Positions 24,950 through 34,674 are shown, counted from the stretch's first letter. The stretch: 64,000 nt of DNA from Paenibacillaceae bacterium (GCA_029256185.1 JAQSYI010000037.1:1-64000), one strand, 5' to 3'. The notes: a model not told the origin generated them from the sequence alone. Program-made: numbers and translations.

Positions 24950-24962
24950 AGGAGGTACTCTC

Positions 24963-26723
24963 ATGGCTCAATCCCAAATCATCGTTGTTGGCGGGGGGCT
25001 CGCCGGTTTGATGGCCACTATTAAGGCAGCTGAAGCCGGAGTCCATGTGGATTTGTTCTCGCTTGTTCCTGTGAAACGCTCCCACTCCGTCTGCGCCCAA
25101 GGGGGTATCAACGGAGCGGTTAATACCAAGGGGGAAGGGGATTCGCCCTGGGAGCATTTTGACGATACGGTTTACGGCGGTGATTTTCTGGCCAATCAGC
25201 CGCCGGTCAAGGCCATGTGTGAGGCGGCCCCTGGCATCATTCACCTGATGGACCGGATGGGGGTCATGTTCAACCGCACGCCCGAAGGTTTTCTGGATTT
25301 CCGCCGGTTCGGGGGAACCAAGTATCACCGCACCGCCTTTGCCGGAGCAACTACCGGGCAGCAGCTGCTATATGCCTTGGATGAGCAGACGCGCCGCCAT
25401 GAAGTAGACGGGCTGGTCACCAAGCATGAGCATTGGGAGTTCCTCTCCGCCGTGATTGATGAACAGGGAGTATGCCGCGGCATTACGGCACAGGATTTGC
25501 GCACCATGGAAATCCACTCCTTCCCCGCCGATGCGGTTATTCTGGCTACCGGCGGCCCTGGAATCGTATTCGGCAAGACCACCAATTCGGTGATCAATAC
25601 GGGCACCGCCGCCTCTGCCGTCTACCAGCAGGGCGTGCATTATGCCAACGGCGAATTCATCCAGATCCATCCTACAGCTATTCCCGGAGATGATAAGCTG
25701 CGGCTGATGAGCGAATCGGCCAGAGGCGAGGGAGGCCGGATCTGGACGTACAAGGACGGCAAGCCCTGGTACTTTCTGGAGGAGAAGTATCCGGCCTACG
25801 GAAATCTGGTGCCCCGGGATATTGCGACCCGCGAGATTTTCCATGTCTGCGTGGACTTAAAGCTGGGCGTGAACGGCGAGAACATGGTGTATCTGGATCT
25901 GTCGCATAAGGACCCCAAGGAGTTGGATATCAAGCTTGGGGGGATTATTGAGATTTATGAGAAGTTCATGGGGGATGATCCCCGCAAGATCCCGATGAAA
26001 ATCTTCCCGGCGGTCCATTATTCCATGGGGGGACTGTGGTGCGACTATAACCAGATGACCAATATACCGGGCTTGTTCGCGGCAGGGGAATGCGATTACC
26101 AGTATCATGGAGCCAACCGGCTCGGGGCCAATTCCCTGCTGTCCTCAATCTTCGGCGGGATGGTCGCCGGACCCAAGGCGATTGAGTACGTCAAGGGGCT
26201 CGACAAGCATTCCGACGATGTGGCGTCTACCGTATACGAGAGAGAATTAAAGAAACAGACGGACCAATATGAGGGGCTTCTGAAGATGGATGGGATCGAG
26301 AACGCTTATGTTCTTCACAAGGAACTGGGAGATTGGATGAACAACAACATGACGGTGGTCCGCTACAACAAGAAGCTGGAGGAAACCATCGGCAAGATCA
26401 AGGAGCTGAAGCAGCGCTACGGGCGCATCAACATTAACGACAGCTCCCGCTGGAGCAACCAGAGCGTGGCCTTCACCCGGCAGCTGTGGAATATGCTGGA
26501 GCTGGCGGACGCCATGACGCTGGGAGCGCTGCTCCGCAACGAAAGCCGGGGGGCTCACTACAAGCCGGAATTCACCGAGCGCAACGACGAGCAGTTCCTC
26601 AAGACCACCATAGCCTCATACACCAAAGAAGGACCTGAGATCACTTATGAAGCCGTCGATACCTCATTGATTACGCCGAGAAAGCGGGATTATACCACCG
26701 ACAAGAAAAAAGGGGGGCACTGA
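24963..26723 (+). CDS. sdhA: Succinate dehydrogenase flavoprotein subunit
   Basis: 586 residues from the ATG at 24963 (AGGAGG upstream). The frame is open much further 5', into sdhC, which is a shadow. The N-terminal dinucleotide-binding motif VVGGGLAGLMA, the FAD-linking His in RSHSVCAQGGIN and the substrate-site segment HPTAIPGDDKL are present. It oxidises succinate to fumarate on the inner membrane face. The sdhB start is two bases after its stop. Confidence 0.96.
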   Translation: MAQSQIIVVGGGLAGLMATIKAAEAGVHVDLFSLVPVKRSHSVCAQGGINGAVNTKGEGDSPWEHFDDTVYGGDFLANQPPVKAMCEAAPGIIHLMDRMGVMFNRTPEGFLDFRRFGGTKYHRTAFAGATTGQQLLYALDEQTRRHEVDGLVTKHEHWEFLSAVIDEQGVCRGITAQDLRTMEIHSFPADAVILATGGPGIVFGKTTNSVINTGTAASAVYQQGVHYANGEFIQIHPTAIPGDDKLRLMSESARGEGGRIWTYKDGKPWYFLEEKYPAYGNLVPRDIATREIFHVCVDLKLGVNGENMVYLDLSHKDPKELDIKLGGIIEIYEKFMGDDPRKIPMKIFPAVHYSMGGLWCDYNQMTNIPGLFAAGECDYQYHGANRLGANSLLSSIFGGMVAGPKAIEYVKGLDKHSDDVASTVYERELKKQTDQYEGLLKMDGIENAYVLHKELGDWMNNNMTVVRYNKKLEETIGKIKELKQRYGRININDSSRWSNQSVAFTRQLWNMLELADAMTLGALLRNESRGAHYKPEFTERNDEQFLKTTIASYTKEGPEITYEAVDTSLITPRKRDYTTDKKKGGH

Positions 26724-26725
26724 GC

Positions 26726-27508
26726 ATGGCCGAAACTGCTGCAGCAAACCGCTTGATCAAGCTGGTCGTCACCCGTCAGGACAATACAGAAAGCGCGCCC
26801 TATATTGAGGAGTTCGAAATTCCGTACCGCCCCAATATGAACGTCATCTCGGCGCTGATGGAGGTTCAGCGCAACCCGGTTAATACCAAGGGAAGCAAAA
26901 CCTCTGCCGTCTGCTGGGAGTCCAACTGTCTGGAGGAGGTATGCGGCGCCTGTTCCATGGTCATCAACGGCAAACCCCGCCAGGCCTGCACGGCCTTGGT
27001 GGATAAGCTGGAGCAGCCCATCCGGATTGCGCCCATGTCCACCTTCCCGGTCGTCCGGGATCTGGTGATCGACCGGGGCCGCATGTTCAACGCCTTGAAG
27101 AAAGTCAAGGCCTGGATCCCCATCGACGGCACTTACGATCTGGGGCCAGGACCCCGGATGGCTGAGAACAAGCGCCGGTGGGCTTATGAGTTGTCCAAAT
27201 GCATGACCTGCGGCGTCTGTCTTGAAGCGTGCCCCAATGTGAATGACAGAGCCAGCTTCATTGGCCCCGCGGCCATCTCCCAGGTGCGCCTGTTCAATGC
27301 CCATCCAACAGGAGAAATGAACAAGGACGAGCGGCTGGATGCGCTGATGACCGACGGGGGAATCGAGGGCTGCGGCAACTCCCAGAACTGTGTGCGCTCC
27401 TGTCCCAAGGAAATCCCCCTCACCACCTCCATCGGGGCGATGAACGCCGACACCACCAAGCGGCTGTTCCGCAGATGGTTCGGAGCCCAGGAGGAAACTT
27501 ATCATTGA
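26726..27508 (+). CDS. sdhB: Succinate dehydrogenase iron-sulfur subunit
   Basis: 260 residues carrying ligands for three clusters: 2Fe-2S in NCLEEVCGACSM...QAC (about 68-90), and 4Fe-4S/3Fe-4S in CMTCGVCLEACP (about 158-169) and CGNSQNCVRSCPKEIP (about 217-232). It links SdhA to the cytochrome b subunit. Length is normal. It is the last gene of the operon. Confidence 0.96.
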   Translation: MAETAAANRLIKLVVTRQDNTESAPYIEEFEIPYRPNMNVISALMEVQRNPVNTKGSKTSAVCWESNCLEEVCGACSMVINGKPRQACTALVDKLEQPIRIAPMSTFPVVRDLVIDRGRMFNALKKVKAWIPIDGTYDLGPGPRMAENKRRWAYELSKCMTCGVCLEACPNVNDRASFIGPAAISQVRLFNAHPTGEMNKDERLDALMTDGGIEGCGNSQNCVRSCPKEIPLTTSIGAMNADTTKRLFRRWFGAQEETYH

Positions 27509-27519
27509 GTTTTTGTGAG

Positions 27520-27567
27520 AAAGCCGCCCTTATCCCGGAGCAAACCGGGAAGGGCGGCTTTTTTTCT
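27520..27567 (+). terminator. Terminator of sdhCAB
   Basis: AAAGCCGCCCTT pairs with AAGGGCGGCTTT, with an inner CCCGG/CCGGG stem, followed by seven Ts. Confidence 0.92.
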
Positions 27568-27579
27568 GCGGCAGCCAGA

Positions 27580-27677
27580 TTGATAGTTGTTGGCGGATGA
27601 GAGGGGAACCGGGGGCTCAACAGCTATCAAAATGATAGTTGTTGGCGGATGAGAGGGGAACCGGGGCTCAACAGCTT
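27580..27677. repeat. Two diverged units of the 52-bp palindromic repeat, reversed
   Basis: TGATAGTTGTTGGCGGATGAG...CTCAACAGCT occurs twice (27580-27630 and 27631-27677). It is the reverse complement type of the array at 101-323, about three quarters identical. Confidence 0.8.
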
Positions 27678-27688
27678 AGAAATCAATA

Positions 27689-27729
27689 CCCAATTCTTAC
27701 ACTGGAGCCGCAGCCTTGCAAGAATTGGG
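27689..27729. terminator. Inverted repeat CCCAATTCTT / AAGAATTGGG
   Basis: 10-bp perfect arms around a 21-base loop, followed by AGTCCTCTTTTT. It is terminator-like, but a strong terminator already lies upstream. Operator function for the AraC gene at 27818 is the alternative. Confidence 0.45.
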
Positions 27730-27817
27730 AGTCCTCTTTTTGGGGAATAGACCGTGTTCTCACAGACAAGTTCAGTTAGAATGGGGCTATAGACATGACG
27801 GCTGAGGAGAGAAGAGC

Positions 27818-30100
27818 ATGAGAAGCAAGCTGATGTATTCCATATCCATGAGGATGAAGTTTCTGGTTTATCTGGCGCTGCTGTCCAGTGTGCCCCTGGC
27901 GCTGATGGGATGGTTCGCCGCTTCGTACAGCAGCGGAACGATTACGAAGCTGACCTTCCAGAATAACGCCTCCATCCTGCGCAACCTGGAGAAGGAGATG
28001 AACGGGGAATTCAGGAAGATCGACAATCTGCTGCTGCAGTATTCCTATCAGAACTCGATTTTTAACCAGGTGGTAAAATCGGATCTGAATTATGTGAATT
28101 ATTCTATAATTTGGGACTTGCATAACGCCTTGATTAATCTTCGCAGCGGCTTGGATCATGTTGCGGAGATTAATTTCTATAATATTTCGTACGGCAAGGT
28201 TCTTACGGGAAACCATGGCATCCTGAGCGAGGAGGAGTTCGGGGATGATGTTGTGCTGCAGAACGCCCGCAATGCAGTAACCGGAACCTGGGTTAATACG
28301 CGAACTGCTATTAATGAACGTCTGCCGGGCCATCTGCTTGCTTATACCAGACCTGTTCAGAACAAGCAAACCTCGAAGATCGAAGGCGCGATTATCGTCT
28401 ATCTGGATGCGGAGTCCATCAGCAGAAGCATGCTTTATGCCAAGGATCCCCAAACCGAATATTTCGCTGTGGACCAAGATGGGATTATTCTGCTGGATTC
28501 CCGTGAAAGCAGGATTGGACAGCGTCTCGCGGCGCCTGGGCTGCTGGAGAAGCTGATATCCGACAATAGCCAGGAGGAATGGGAATTTGAGTTTAAGTTA
28601 AACGGCACCAGTTCTCTGATCAATGGGCAGTTCTCCCCTTACCGGAACTGGTTCTATGTCTCCGCTGTTCCGCTGGAGCTGTTGACCGAACCGTCGCAGC
28701 ATCTGAGAACCATCCTGCTGTCCATCAGTCTTGGGCTGATTGTCTTGGCTCTGGTTCTGGCTGTGGCGGCGAGCAAGAGTCTGTATTCGCCGATTCAGCG
28801 TCTGACCAAGCGGATCTTCAATAATGACAAGTCCCGGCAGGAGAAGGACGAGTTCCACTTGATCACCCATTATATTGAATCTGTGGAGCAGGATAACGAA
28901 AGTCTCCAGAGACGAATTGGCGCGTCTATGGAGGAGGTGCGGAATCATGCCTATTTCCAACTGCTGCTGGGCAATGTCAAGGATTCGCATTATCATGCGG
29001 AGCTTGATTTGGGCGAGGGGGATATCGCCCTGTTTTTGGTGGAACTGGACCAGTTCTACCTGGAACGCCAGTTTTCCCGGAGCGACCAGTTTCTGTATTA
29101 TTACGCCGTGCAGAATATTACGGAGGAGATACTGGGCGCGGAAGGGCACGTAAAAATCATCATGATCCGGCCGGGATTATTCGCGGTAATCCATGAGTTG
29201 GAGGGCATGCATGGAACTGCCGTGCTTCGGGAGCGGGCAACGACCGTGCTTAATGCCATCCGCACTTATCTGAAGCTTCCCTGCATGATCTCCGCGAGCC
29301 GTTCCTCCAGAGGGCTGAACGGGCTGAATGAGGCTTATTCCGAGGGCATTAAGGCGTTAAACTACAGCTTTATTTATGGTCATAACCAGGTTATTCTCTG
29401 CAACGAGTTGGACCCCTCCTTCTCGGCGGAAGCTGAGGAACTGGAGTCGTATGAGACGGCCATCATCCAGTCGCTGCTGGAAGATGCGATAGAGGCTGCC
29501 GAGCAAGACTTCCAACAGTTGGTGGAACTGATCCGCGACAATTATTCTCTGCTGCCAGAGGAGATGTTCGGTTACTTTGCCAGCTTGTCAGGGAGGATAT
29601 GGAGTGCTGCCGACAAGCATTATGGGCATGCCCTGGGAGAAACTCCGGTAAAGGAATGGATTCTCGATCTGGCCCAGCAGCGGACGCTGCAGGAGATGGA
29701 GACTTTCATCCGGGCAGGTCTATTCGGGCGGATTCGCGAAACGGACAAGGGCTGCAAGGCAAACAATGAAGAGCAGCTTATCGGACAAGTCACAGCATTT
29801 ATTCATAACCACTATGATGAGGATCTCTCCCTACAATTGTGCGCCGATGTTGTGCACCTGAACACATTCCAACTGAGCCGGATGTTCAAGAAGGTGATGG
29901 GAATTAATTTTGTTGATTATGTGATTGATTACAGAGTGGGCATTGCCAAGGAACTGCTGAAGAATCCGGAGCTGAAGGTGCTGGATATCTCCGACAAGCT
30001 GCGTTACGGCTCAGTGAAGAGTTTCATTCGCCTGTTCAAGAAGGTGACGGGGCTTACCCCGGGAAGCTACCGGAAACAATTATTGCAGCCAAAGGACTAA
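27818..30100 (+). CDS. Membrane-spanning AraC-family one-component regulator
   Basis: The 760 residues have a membrane segment near 13-35, an extracytoplasmic sensor domain (about 36-295), a second membrane segment (about 298-322), a cytoplasmic linker region and a C-terminal AraC double helix-turn-helix (about 655-755, LQLCADVVHLNTFQLSRMFKK, of which LSRMFKKVMG is typical). This architecture joins a YesM-like sensor to a YesN-like output without phosphorylation. It is directly upstream of an LplB-lipoprotein-CarB transporter, so it probably senses the transported oligosaccharide and activates those genes. The ATG follows GAGGAG. Confidence 0.92.
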   Translation: MRSKLMYSISMRMKFLVYLALLSSVPLALMGWFAASYSSGTITKLTFQNNASILRNLEKEMNGEFRKIDNLLLQYSYQNSIFNQVVKSDLNYVNYSIIWDLHNALINLRSGLDHVAEINFYNISYGKVLTGNHGILSEEEFGDDVVLQNARNAVTGTWVNTRTAINERLPGHLLAYTRPVQNKQTSKIEGAIIVYLDAESISRSMLYAKDPQTEYFAVDQDGIILLDSRESRIGQRLAAPGLLEKLISDNSQEEWEFEFKLNGTSSLINGQFSPYRNWFYVSAVPLELLTEPSQHLRTILLSISLGLIVLALVLAVAASKSLYSPIQRLTKRIFNNDKSRQEKDEFHLITHYIESVEQDNESLQRRIGASMEEVRNHAYFQLLLGNVKDSHYHAELDLGEGDIALFLVELDQFYLERQFSRSDQFLYYYAVQNITEEILGAEGHVKIIMIRPGLFAVIHELEGMHGTAVLRERATTVLNAIRTYLKLPCMISASRSSRGLNGLNEAYSEGIKALNYSFIYGHNQVILCNELDPSFSAEAEELESYETAIIQSLLEDAIEAAEQDFQQLVELIRDNYSLLPEEMFGYFASLSGRIWSAADKHYGHALGETPVKEWILDLAQQRTLQEMETFIRAGLFGRIRETDKGCKANNEEQLIGQVTAFIHNHYDEDLSLQLCADVVHLNTFQLSRMFKKVMGINFVDYVIDYRVGIAKELLKNPELKVLDISDKLRYGSVKSFIRLFKKVTGLTPGSYRKQLLQPKD

Positions 30101-30238
30101 CTGCAAAATAAGGGAGTTTGTTGGGCAAGGCCGAGCTCTCAAGGTATTCGTTTTTGCAAAAAGGCCTGACAAATATGGTGTATTGAGCTGCCTCCACTCC
30201 ATTCGGTACGATGAGTTCACAGAAGGGAGGGAGAAAAC

Positions 30239-31195
30239 ATGGAAGCGCAAAATCAGATCGGCCGTCTTGTCCGGCCCAAGGAGACAGGCAAAAGCACACG
30301 CCTGATGCAGCGTTTAGTGAAGGAGCGGTATCTGTGGCTGATGGCGTTGCCCGGCATCCTGTACTTGCTGATCTATAAGTACGTGCCCATGCTGGGAATA
30401 ATCATCGCATTCCAGAAGTATGTTCCGTCCAAAGGCTTTTTGCAGAGCGATTGGGTGGGACTGACACATTTCCGGCGTATTTTCGAGAGCCCGGATATCG
30501 GCCGCTATTTCATGAACACCATCATCATCAGCTTCTATCAGATTGTATTTGCCTTCACGATTCCGATTGTTATTGCAATCATGATCAACGAAATAGCCAG
30601 CCCGCTGATCAAACGATTCATTCAAACCGCCTTGTACCTGCCGCATTTTCTGTCCTGGGTGGTTGTGGGGGGCATCTTCTATCTGCTGTTCAAGAGCGAT
30701 GGCTCAGTTAATACGCTGCTTGCATCCTGGGGGATGGACCCGATCAACATTCTATCCAACAAAGACACCTTCAGGGGGATGCTGGTGCTGCAGGTCATCT
30801 GGAAGGAAGCGGGCTGGGGCACGATTATTTATCTGGCCGCCCTGACCGGGATTGACCCTGAGCTGTATGAGGCGGCGAAGATCGATGGAGCGGGACGGAT
30901 CAGGCAGATCTGGCACATCACGCTGCCTGGCATTAAATCGACGATTGTGATGCTGTTCATTCTGCGGCTGGGCAGTGTGCTGGATGTGGGCTTCGAGCAG
31001 GTATACCTGATGCTCAATTCTTCGGTATCCGAGGTGGGAGAGGTGCTGGAGACTTATGTCTACCGCGTGGGCGTTGTGAACGGCAACTTCAGCTTTACTA
31101 CGGCGGTGGGACTGTTGAAGGGCGTGGTGGGGATGGTCATGATTGTTTCGGCCAATTACCTGGCCCGGCGGCTTGGTGAGAAGGGCGTCTATTAA
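30239..31195 (+). CDS. ABC transporter permease, LplB type (sugar)
   Basis: The 318-residue protein has six membrane segments. The EAA loop ELYEAAKIDGAGRIRQIWHI (about 216-235) binds the ATPase, and YVPMLGIIIAFQKY is the typical N-terminal part. It is the first permease of a polysaccharide/oligosaccharide CUT1-type importer. The start follows GGGAGG. No ATPase gene exists anywhere in this cluster; a shared MsmX-type ATPase is expected. Confidence 0.92.
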   Translation: MEAQNQIGRLVRPKETGKSTRLMQRLVKERYLWLMALPGILYLLIYKYVPMLGIIIAFQKYVPSKGFLQSDWVGLTHFRRIFESPDIGRYFMNTIIISFYQIVFAFTIPIVIAIMINEIASPLIKRFIQTALYLPHFLSWVVVGGIFYLLFKSDGSVNTLLASWGMDPINILSNKDTFRGMLVLQVIWKEAGWGTIIYLAALTGIDPELYEAAKIDGAGRIRQIWHITLPGIKSTIVMLFILRLGSVLDVGFEQVYLMLNSSVSEVGEVLETYVYRVGVVNGNFSFTTAVGLLKGVVGMVMIVSANYLARRLGEKGVY

Positions 31196-31264
31196 CTGAA
31201 GTGGTGATTATAACCTAATCATGATTTTAACTGAAGGATAACCTAGTGAAAGCAGGTGTCTATT

Positions 31265-32830
31265 TTGCATAAAAAGTTAACGGCCGCACTCAGTGTGATC
31301 CTGTCTATGTCCCTGTTGTCCGCATGTTCCGGCAACAGCGAGCCCTCCGGCTCGTCTACGCTTTCTCCTGACGGCAAGTCCTCTCCCGCGGCGGAGAAAA
31401 AGCTGAAGATCCGGGCGATGAATATCCTCTATGGCGCAGCGCCCCCTGAGAACGGCTCCGGGAAAAAAGCGCTGGAAGAGCGTTATAACATCGAGTACGA
31501 ATACATCCCCGTGACGGCCGGGGAATACAATAACAAGCTGGGAGTAACGCTGGCTTCAGGAGATATTCCGGATACCCTGCTGTTCCCCAACTTGGACAAT
31601 ATCTTCTTTAATGCCATTGATAATGAACAGTTTATTCCCCTGGATAAATACTTGCAGGATACGAAGGAATATCCGAATTTCGCCAAAATACCGGAGGACC
31701 TCAAGAAGGTATTGACATACAACGGCCATATTTACGGCATTCCCCGGTTGAGGGGGACCCGCGGCCACACCATTGTTATGCGCAAGGACTGGCTGGATAA
31801 GCTGGGGCTCTCTGTTCCTACCACGTATGACGAGTTCTATGAAGTGATGAAGGCGTTCACGAAAAATGATCCTGACGGCAATGGAAAGGCGGACACCTAT
31901 GGTCTGGCCATCGGCATGAGCGATAGCGGCCTGATTGGGGTAAACGCAGTTACTGCAGGCATACAGGGCGGCTCGGGCGCGCTTGCCAACACTTGGACGG
32001 AGGACGGCCGGGGGGGCATTATCCCCATGGAATTTGCGCCGAAGGCCAAGGAAGCTTACGGCTTCTATGCCAAGCTGTACAAGGATGGCCTGATTGCCAA
32101 GGATTTCGCCATCAAGAAGGATCAGCAGCTGGAGGATGACTTTATTCTGGGAAAAGTCGGAGCCAACGGCAGCAGCGGTTCCACGTTCTACACAGCCGCC
32201 CGTTATGAGAAGGCAAGAGCCGTTGATCCCAAGTTCGAATTGGTAGCTTTGCCTCCGTTTAAGAATGCGGACGGCAGTCAAGGTTATATGAAGTTTCCCG
32301 GCTACTTCGGTGTATTCGCCATCTCTTCCCAAACGGCCAAGGATGAAGCGAAGGTGAAGAAGATTCTGAAGATGCTGGATGATATGATCGGGGATGAAGG
32401 AGCTACCTTCGTGCGCTGGGGAGTGGAAGGAACCCATCATAAAACCGAGAACGGTGTGAAGGCGCTCACCGACCTGGGCAAAACGGAGGGACCGAGCTTC
32501 TATTCCTTAACCAACCCTCCGATGGAGGGGGAGTGGATCTATAGCGGCACGGATACGCAGGAAATCCGCAAGATGAAGGACATCGTCTACAAGATCGCAC
32601 TGGAAGGAAAGCCCTATATGAACCAGATAGACGGTCTCTACTCCAAGACCATGTCGGACAAAGGCGCCGACCTGAACAAGTTCGTTGCCGACGGCGTTGC
32701 CAAGATCGTGATGGGGGAAGCGCCGGTGGACAGCATAGACAAGTTGTTCGAGGAATGGAAATCACGGGGCGGCAGCCAGGTGATGGAGGAATACACCGCA
32801 GCCTGGAAAGCCAGAAAGTCGGCAAAATAA
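31265..32830 (+). CDS. Sugar ABC transporter substrate-binding lipoprotein
   Basis: About 521 residues with a signal peptide ending SLLSACSG (lipid-anchored Cys) and a family 1 solute-binding fold (LEERYNIEYEYIPV, LASGDIPDTLLFPN, RKDWLDKLGLSVPTTYDEF, NDPDGNGKADTYG). It is an LplA/YtcQ-type receptor for oligosaccharides. A GTG at 31256 and a TTG at 31265 are possible starts; AGGTG at 31254-31258 is well spaced for the TTG. It sits between the two permease genes, a gene order unlike the other two transporter sets here. Confidence 0.9.
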   Translation: MHKKLTAALSVILSMSLLSACSGNSEPSGSSTLSPDGKSSPAAEKKLKIRAMNILYGAAPPENGSGKKALEERYNIEYEYIPVTAGEYNNKLGVTLASGDIPDTLLFPNLDNIFFNAIDNEQFIPLDKYLQDTKEYPNFAKIPEDLKKVLTYNGHIYGIPRLRGTRGHTIVMRKDWLDKLGLSVPTTYDEFYEVMKAFTKNDPDGNGKADTYGLAIGMSDSGLIGVNAVTAGIQGGSGALANTWTEDGRGGIIPMEFAPKAKEAYGFYAKLYKDGLIAKDFAIKKDQQLEDDFILGKVGANGSSGSTFYTAARYEKARAVDPKFELVALPPFKNADGSQGYMKFPGYFGVFAISSQTAKDEAKVKKILKMLDDMIGDEGATFVRWGVEGTHHKTENGVKALTDLGKTEGPSFYSLTNPPMEGEWIYSGTDTQEIRKMKDIVYKIALEGKPYMNQIDGLYSKTMSDKGADLNKFVADGVAKIVMGEAPVDSIDKLFEEWKSRGGSQVMEEYTAAWKARKSAK

Positions 32831-32914
32831 ACCAGAGCAAGAGAGGTATGGCAGGCGGAGCGGCCAATACGCGGCTTAGCCTGCCGAATCTTTCGGAAAG
32901 GCCGGGTGAGAGAG

Positions 32915-33787
32915 ATGTCACAATCCAGAAGGTTTGATCTGTTTTTCAATAGCTTTATCTATCTTGTGCTGGGATTCATCTCGCTCTTGACGCTGCTTCC
33001 GTTTGTCAATGTGGTTGCCCAATCCCTGGCAAGCATGGAGGAAGTGGTATCAGGCAGGCTGATACTTTGGCCCAGAACCTTTGATTTCTCATCGTACCGC
33101 TATATTTTTAATACGGGGATATTTTTCACCTCGTTGAAGAACACGGTTTGGATTACAGTAGTGGGAACGACGGTCAATATGATCGTCACCTCGCTGACGG
33201 CGTATGTGTGCTCCAGGGGAAATTTCAGCGGCAGGAAGGTGCTGCTTCTGATGATCCTGTTCACTATGCTGTTCTCCGGCGGGATGATTCCCACCTTTCT
33301 GGTAGTGAAAGAGACTGGGCTGATGAATTCTCTGTGGGCTTTAGTCATCCCCTCCGCGGCATCGGCCTTCAACATACTGGTGATGCGGGAATTCTTCGAA
33401 TCCATCCATGAGAGCATTATCGAATCGGCGACCATCGACGGCTGCAATGATTTTGGCATCTTTGTGCGGATTGTTCTGCCGCTGTCGCTGCCGGCGCTTG
33501 CCACCTTCACCCTGTTCTATGCGGTGGGCAACTGGAACCAGTATTTCGCCGCGATCCTCTACTTGAACAGATCGGGCCTGTGGCCATTGCAGATTCTGCT
33601 GCGCCAGGTTGTGCTGGTGGGACAGGCGGATATCTTCTCGGGGGTAGCCAGTGATGAGGTGATTCCCCAGCCGGTTACCATCCAGATGGCTACGGTGGTG
33701 CTGGCCTCTTTGCCGATTGTCATCTTGTACCCTTTCCTGCAAAAGTATTTTGTCAAAGGGCTGACCCTGGGCTCTGTGAAAGGGTGA
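32915..33787 (+). CDS. ABC transporter permease, YtcP/CarB type (sugar)
   Basis: About 290 residues, six membrane segments and the EAA loop ESIIESATIDGCNDFGIFVR (about 170-190). It ends VKGLTLGSVKG, the common tail of this permease type. It is the partner of the LplB-type permease at 30239. The ATG at 32915 or a GTG at 32906 (with GGAAAGG upstream) may be the start. Confidence 0.92.
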   Translation: MSQSRRFDLFFNSFIYLVLGFISLLTLLPFVNVVAQSLASMEEVVSGRLILWPRTFDFSSYRYIFNTGIFFTSLKNTVWITVVGTTVNMIVTSLTAYVCSRGNFSGRKVLLLMILFTMLFSGGMIPTFLVVKETGLMNSLWALVIPSAASAFNILVMREFFESIHESIIESATIDGCNDFGIFVRIVLPLSLPALATFTLFYAVGNWNQYFAAILYLNRSGLWPLQILLRQVVLVGQADIFSGVASDEVIPQPVTIQMATVVLASLPIVILYPFLQKYFVKGLTLGSVKG

Positions 33788-34106
33788 GCACAAAGCGCTG
33801 AGGAACTCTGCCCCATCTTGCGCTTGCGGAATGTGCAGGCACAGGCTGGGGCACATTTATGGCCGATATTATAAATAGGGTTGCCAATGAGCACTTGTTT
33901 CCGCGGGAAACAAAGTGCTCATTGGCATATGGGGACATCTGTGAGAGAGCGCTTGGTGCATTCCGGCCCATCTGTCGTTGTGTGTGCTGCCGGCTAAATA
34001 GCCAGTTCAGTGCGGATTGGGGGCAAGTCCGTCACGCTATTAACCAACTCGATTTTGCCAAATTGGAGGCCGAGTTTCCGCATCTTCAAAAATTAATAAA
34101 AGCTGC
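33788..34106. other. Gap with a 20-bp stem hairpin at 33883-33926
   Basis: GCCAATGAGCACTTGTTTCC pairs with GGAAACAAAGTGCTCATTGGC except for one bulged base; the loop is GCG. There is no T-run, so terminator action is uncertain. A short frame across 33859-34110 runs through the hairpin and is not credited. Confidence 0.7.
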
Positions 34107-34153
34107 TTGACAAAAGTAAGTTATATATCGTATTATACTTACATAAAGTAAGT
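34107..34153 (+). promoter_or_regulatory. Promoter with CatR/YodB-like operator before doxX
   Basis: TTGACA (34107-34112), an 18-base spacer, and TATTAT (34131-34136). The palindrome ACTTAC-N5-GTAAGT (34137-34153) follows directly, and a further GTAAGT half site (34116-34121) lies inside the spacer. The ACTTAC...GTAAGT pattern is that of HxlR/DUF24 repressors such as YodB and CatR, which sense quinones and disulfide stress. Repression by promoter occlusion is expected. Confidence 0.7.
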
Positions 34154-34190
34154 TAAATAAAAATAATTAGTTAATAAGGAGGACATAAAA

Positions 34191-34577
34191 ATGATGGATC
34201 TAGGATTGTTGATTATTCGCTTGGTGGTTGGGCTGACGCTGATGGGGCACGGCGCGCAAAAGCTGTTTGGCTGGTTCGGGGGCTATGGTCCCAAGGGAAC
34301 CGGCGGCTGGATGGAGTCCATCGGCATGAAGCCCGGGGTGCTGATGGCGGTGGCGGCCGGTTTGTCGGAGCTGCTGGGGGGGCTGTTGTTCGCTGCCGGC
34401 TTGTGGCTCCCGGTCGCCGCGGTGCTGATTATAGGCCCCATGCTGGTCGCTATTGTGAAGGTGCATGGTGCGAACGGCTATTGGTCAGACAAAGGCGGCT
34501 TCGAATATAATCTGGTATTGATCGCTGCGGCGTTGTCGATTGCCCTGATCGGTGCGGGGGCGTATTCAATCGGCTGA
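34191..34577 (+). CDS. DoxX-family membrane protein (CatD/MhqP-like)
   Basis: The 128-residue protein has four membrane segments; GHGAQKLFGWFGGYGPKGTGGW near the N-terminus is typical of the family (GHGAQKLFGWFG). In Bacillus, CatD and MhqP of this family are induced by catechol and quinones. The start follows AAGGAGG; a second ATG at 34194 is possible. It is a single gene with its own promoter and terminator. No catechol dioxygenase gene is adjacent, unlike the catDE pair. Confidence 0.92.
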   Translation: MMDLGLLIIRLVVGLTLMGHGAQKLFGWFGGYGPKGTGGWMESIGMKPGVLMAVAAGLSELLGGLLFAAGLWLPVAAVLIIGPMLVAIVKVHGANGYWSDKGGFEYNLVLIAAALSIALIGAGAYSIG

Positions 34578-34633
34578 TCTTGCGGAATGGATGGTTATAC
34601 GGATGCCCTTATATGACAAGTTCAATAAAAGGC

Positions 34634-34674
34634 AAAAGCCTCCGGGTACGCAAGAATCCGGTAGGCTTTTTTTT
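34634..34674 (+). terminator. Terminator after doxX
   Basis: AAAAGCCTCCGG and CCGGTAGGCTTTT arms, followed by a T-run of eight. Confidence 0.88.

Noticed and set aside
33859-34110. 83-codon frame upstream of doxX
   Set aside because: It runs through a long hairpin and ends inside the doxX promoter; no family features.
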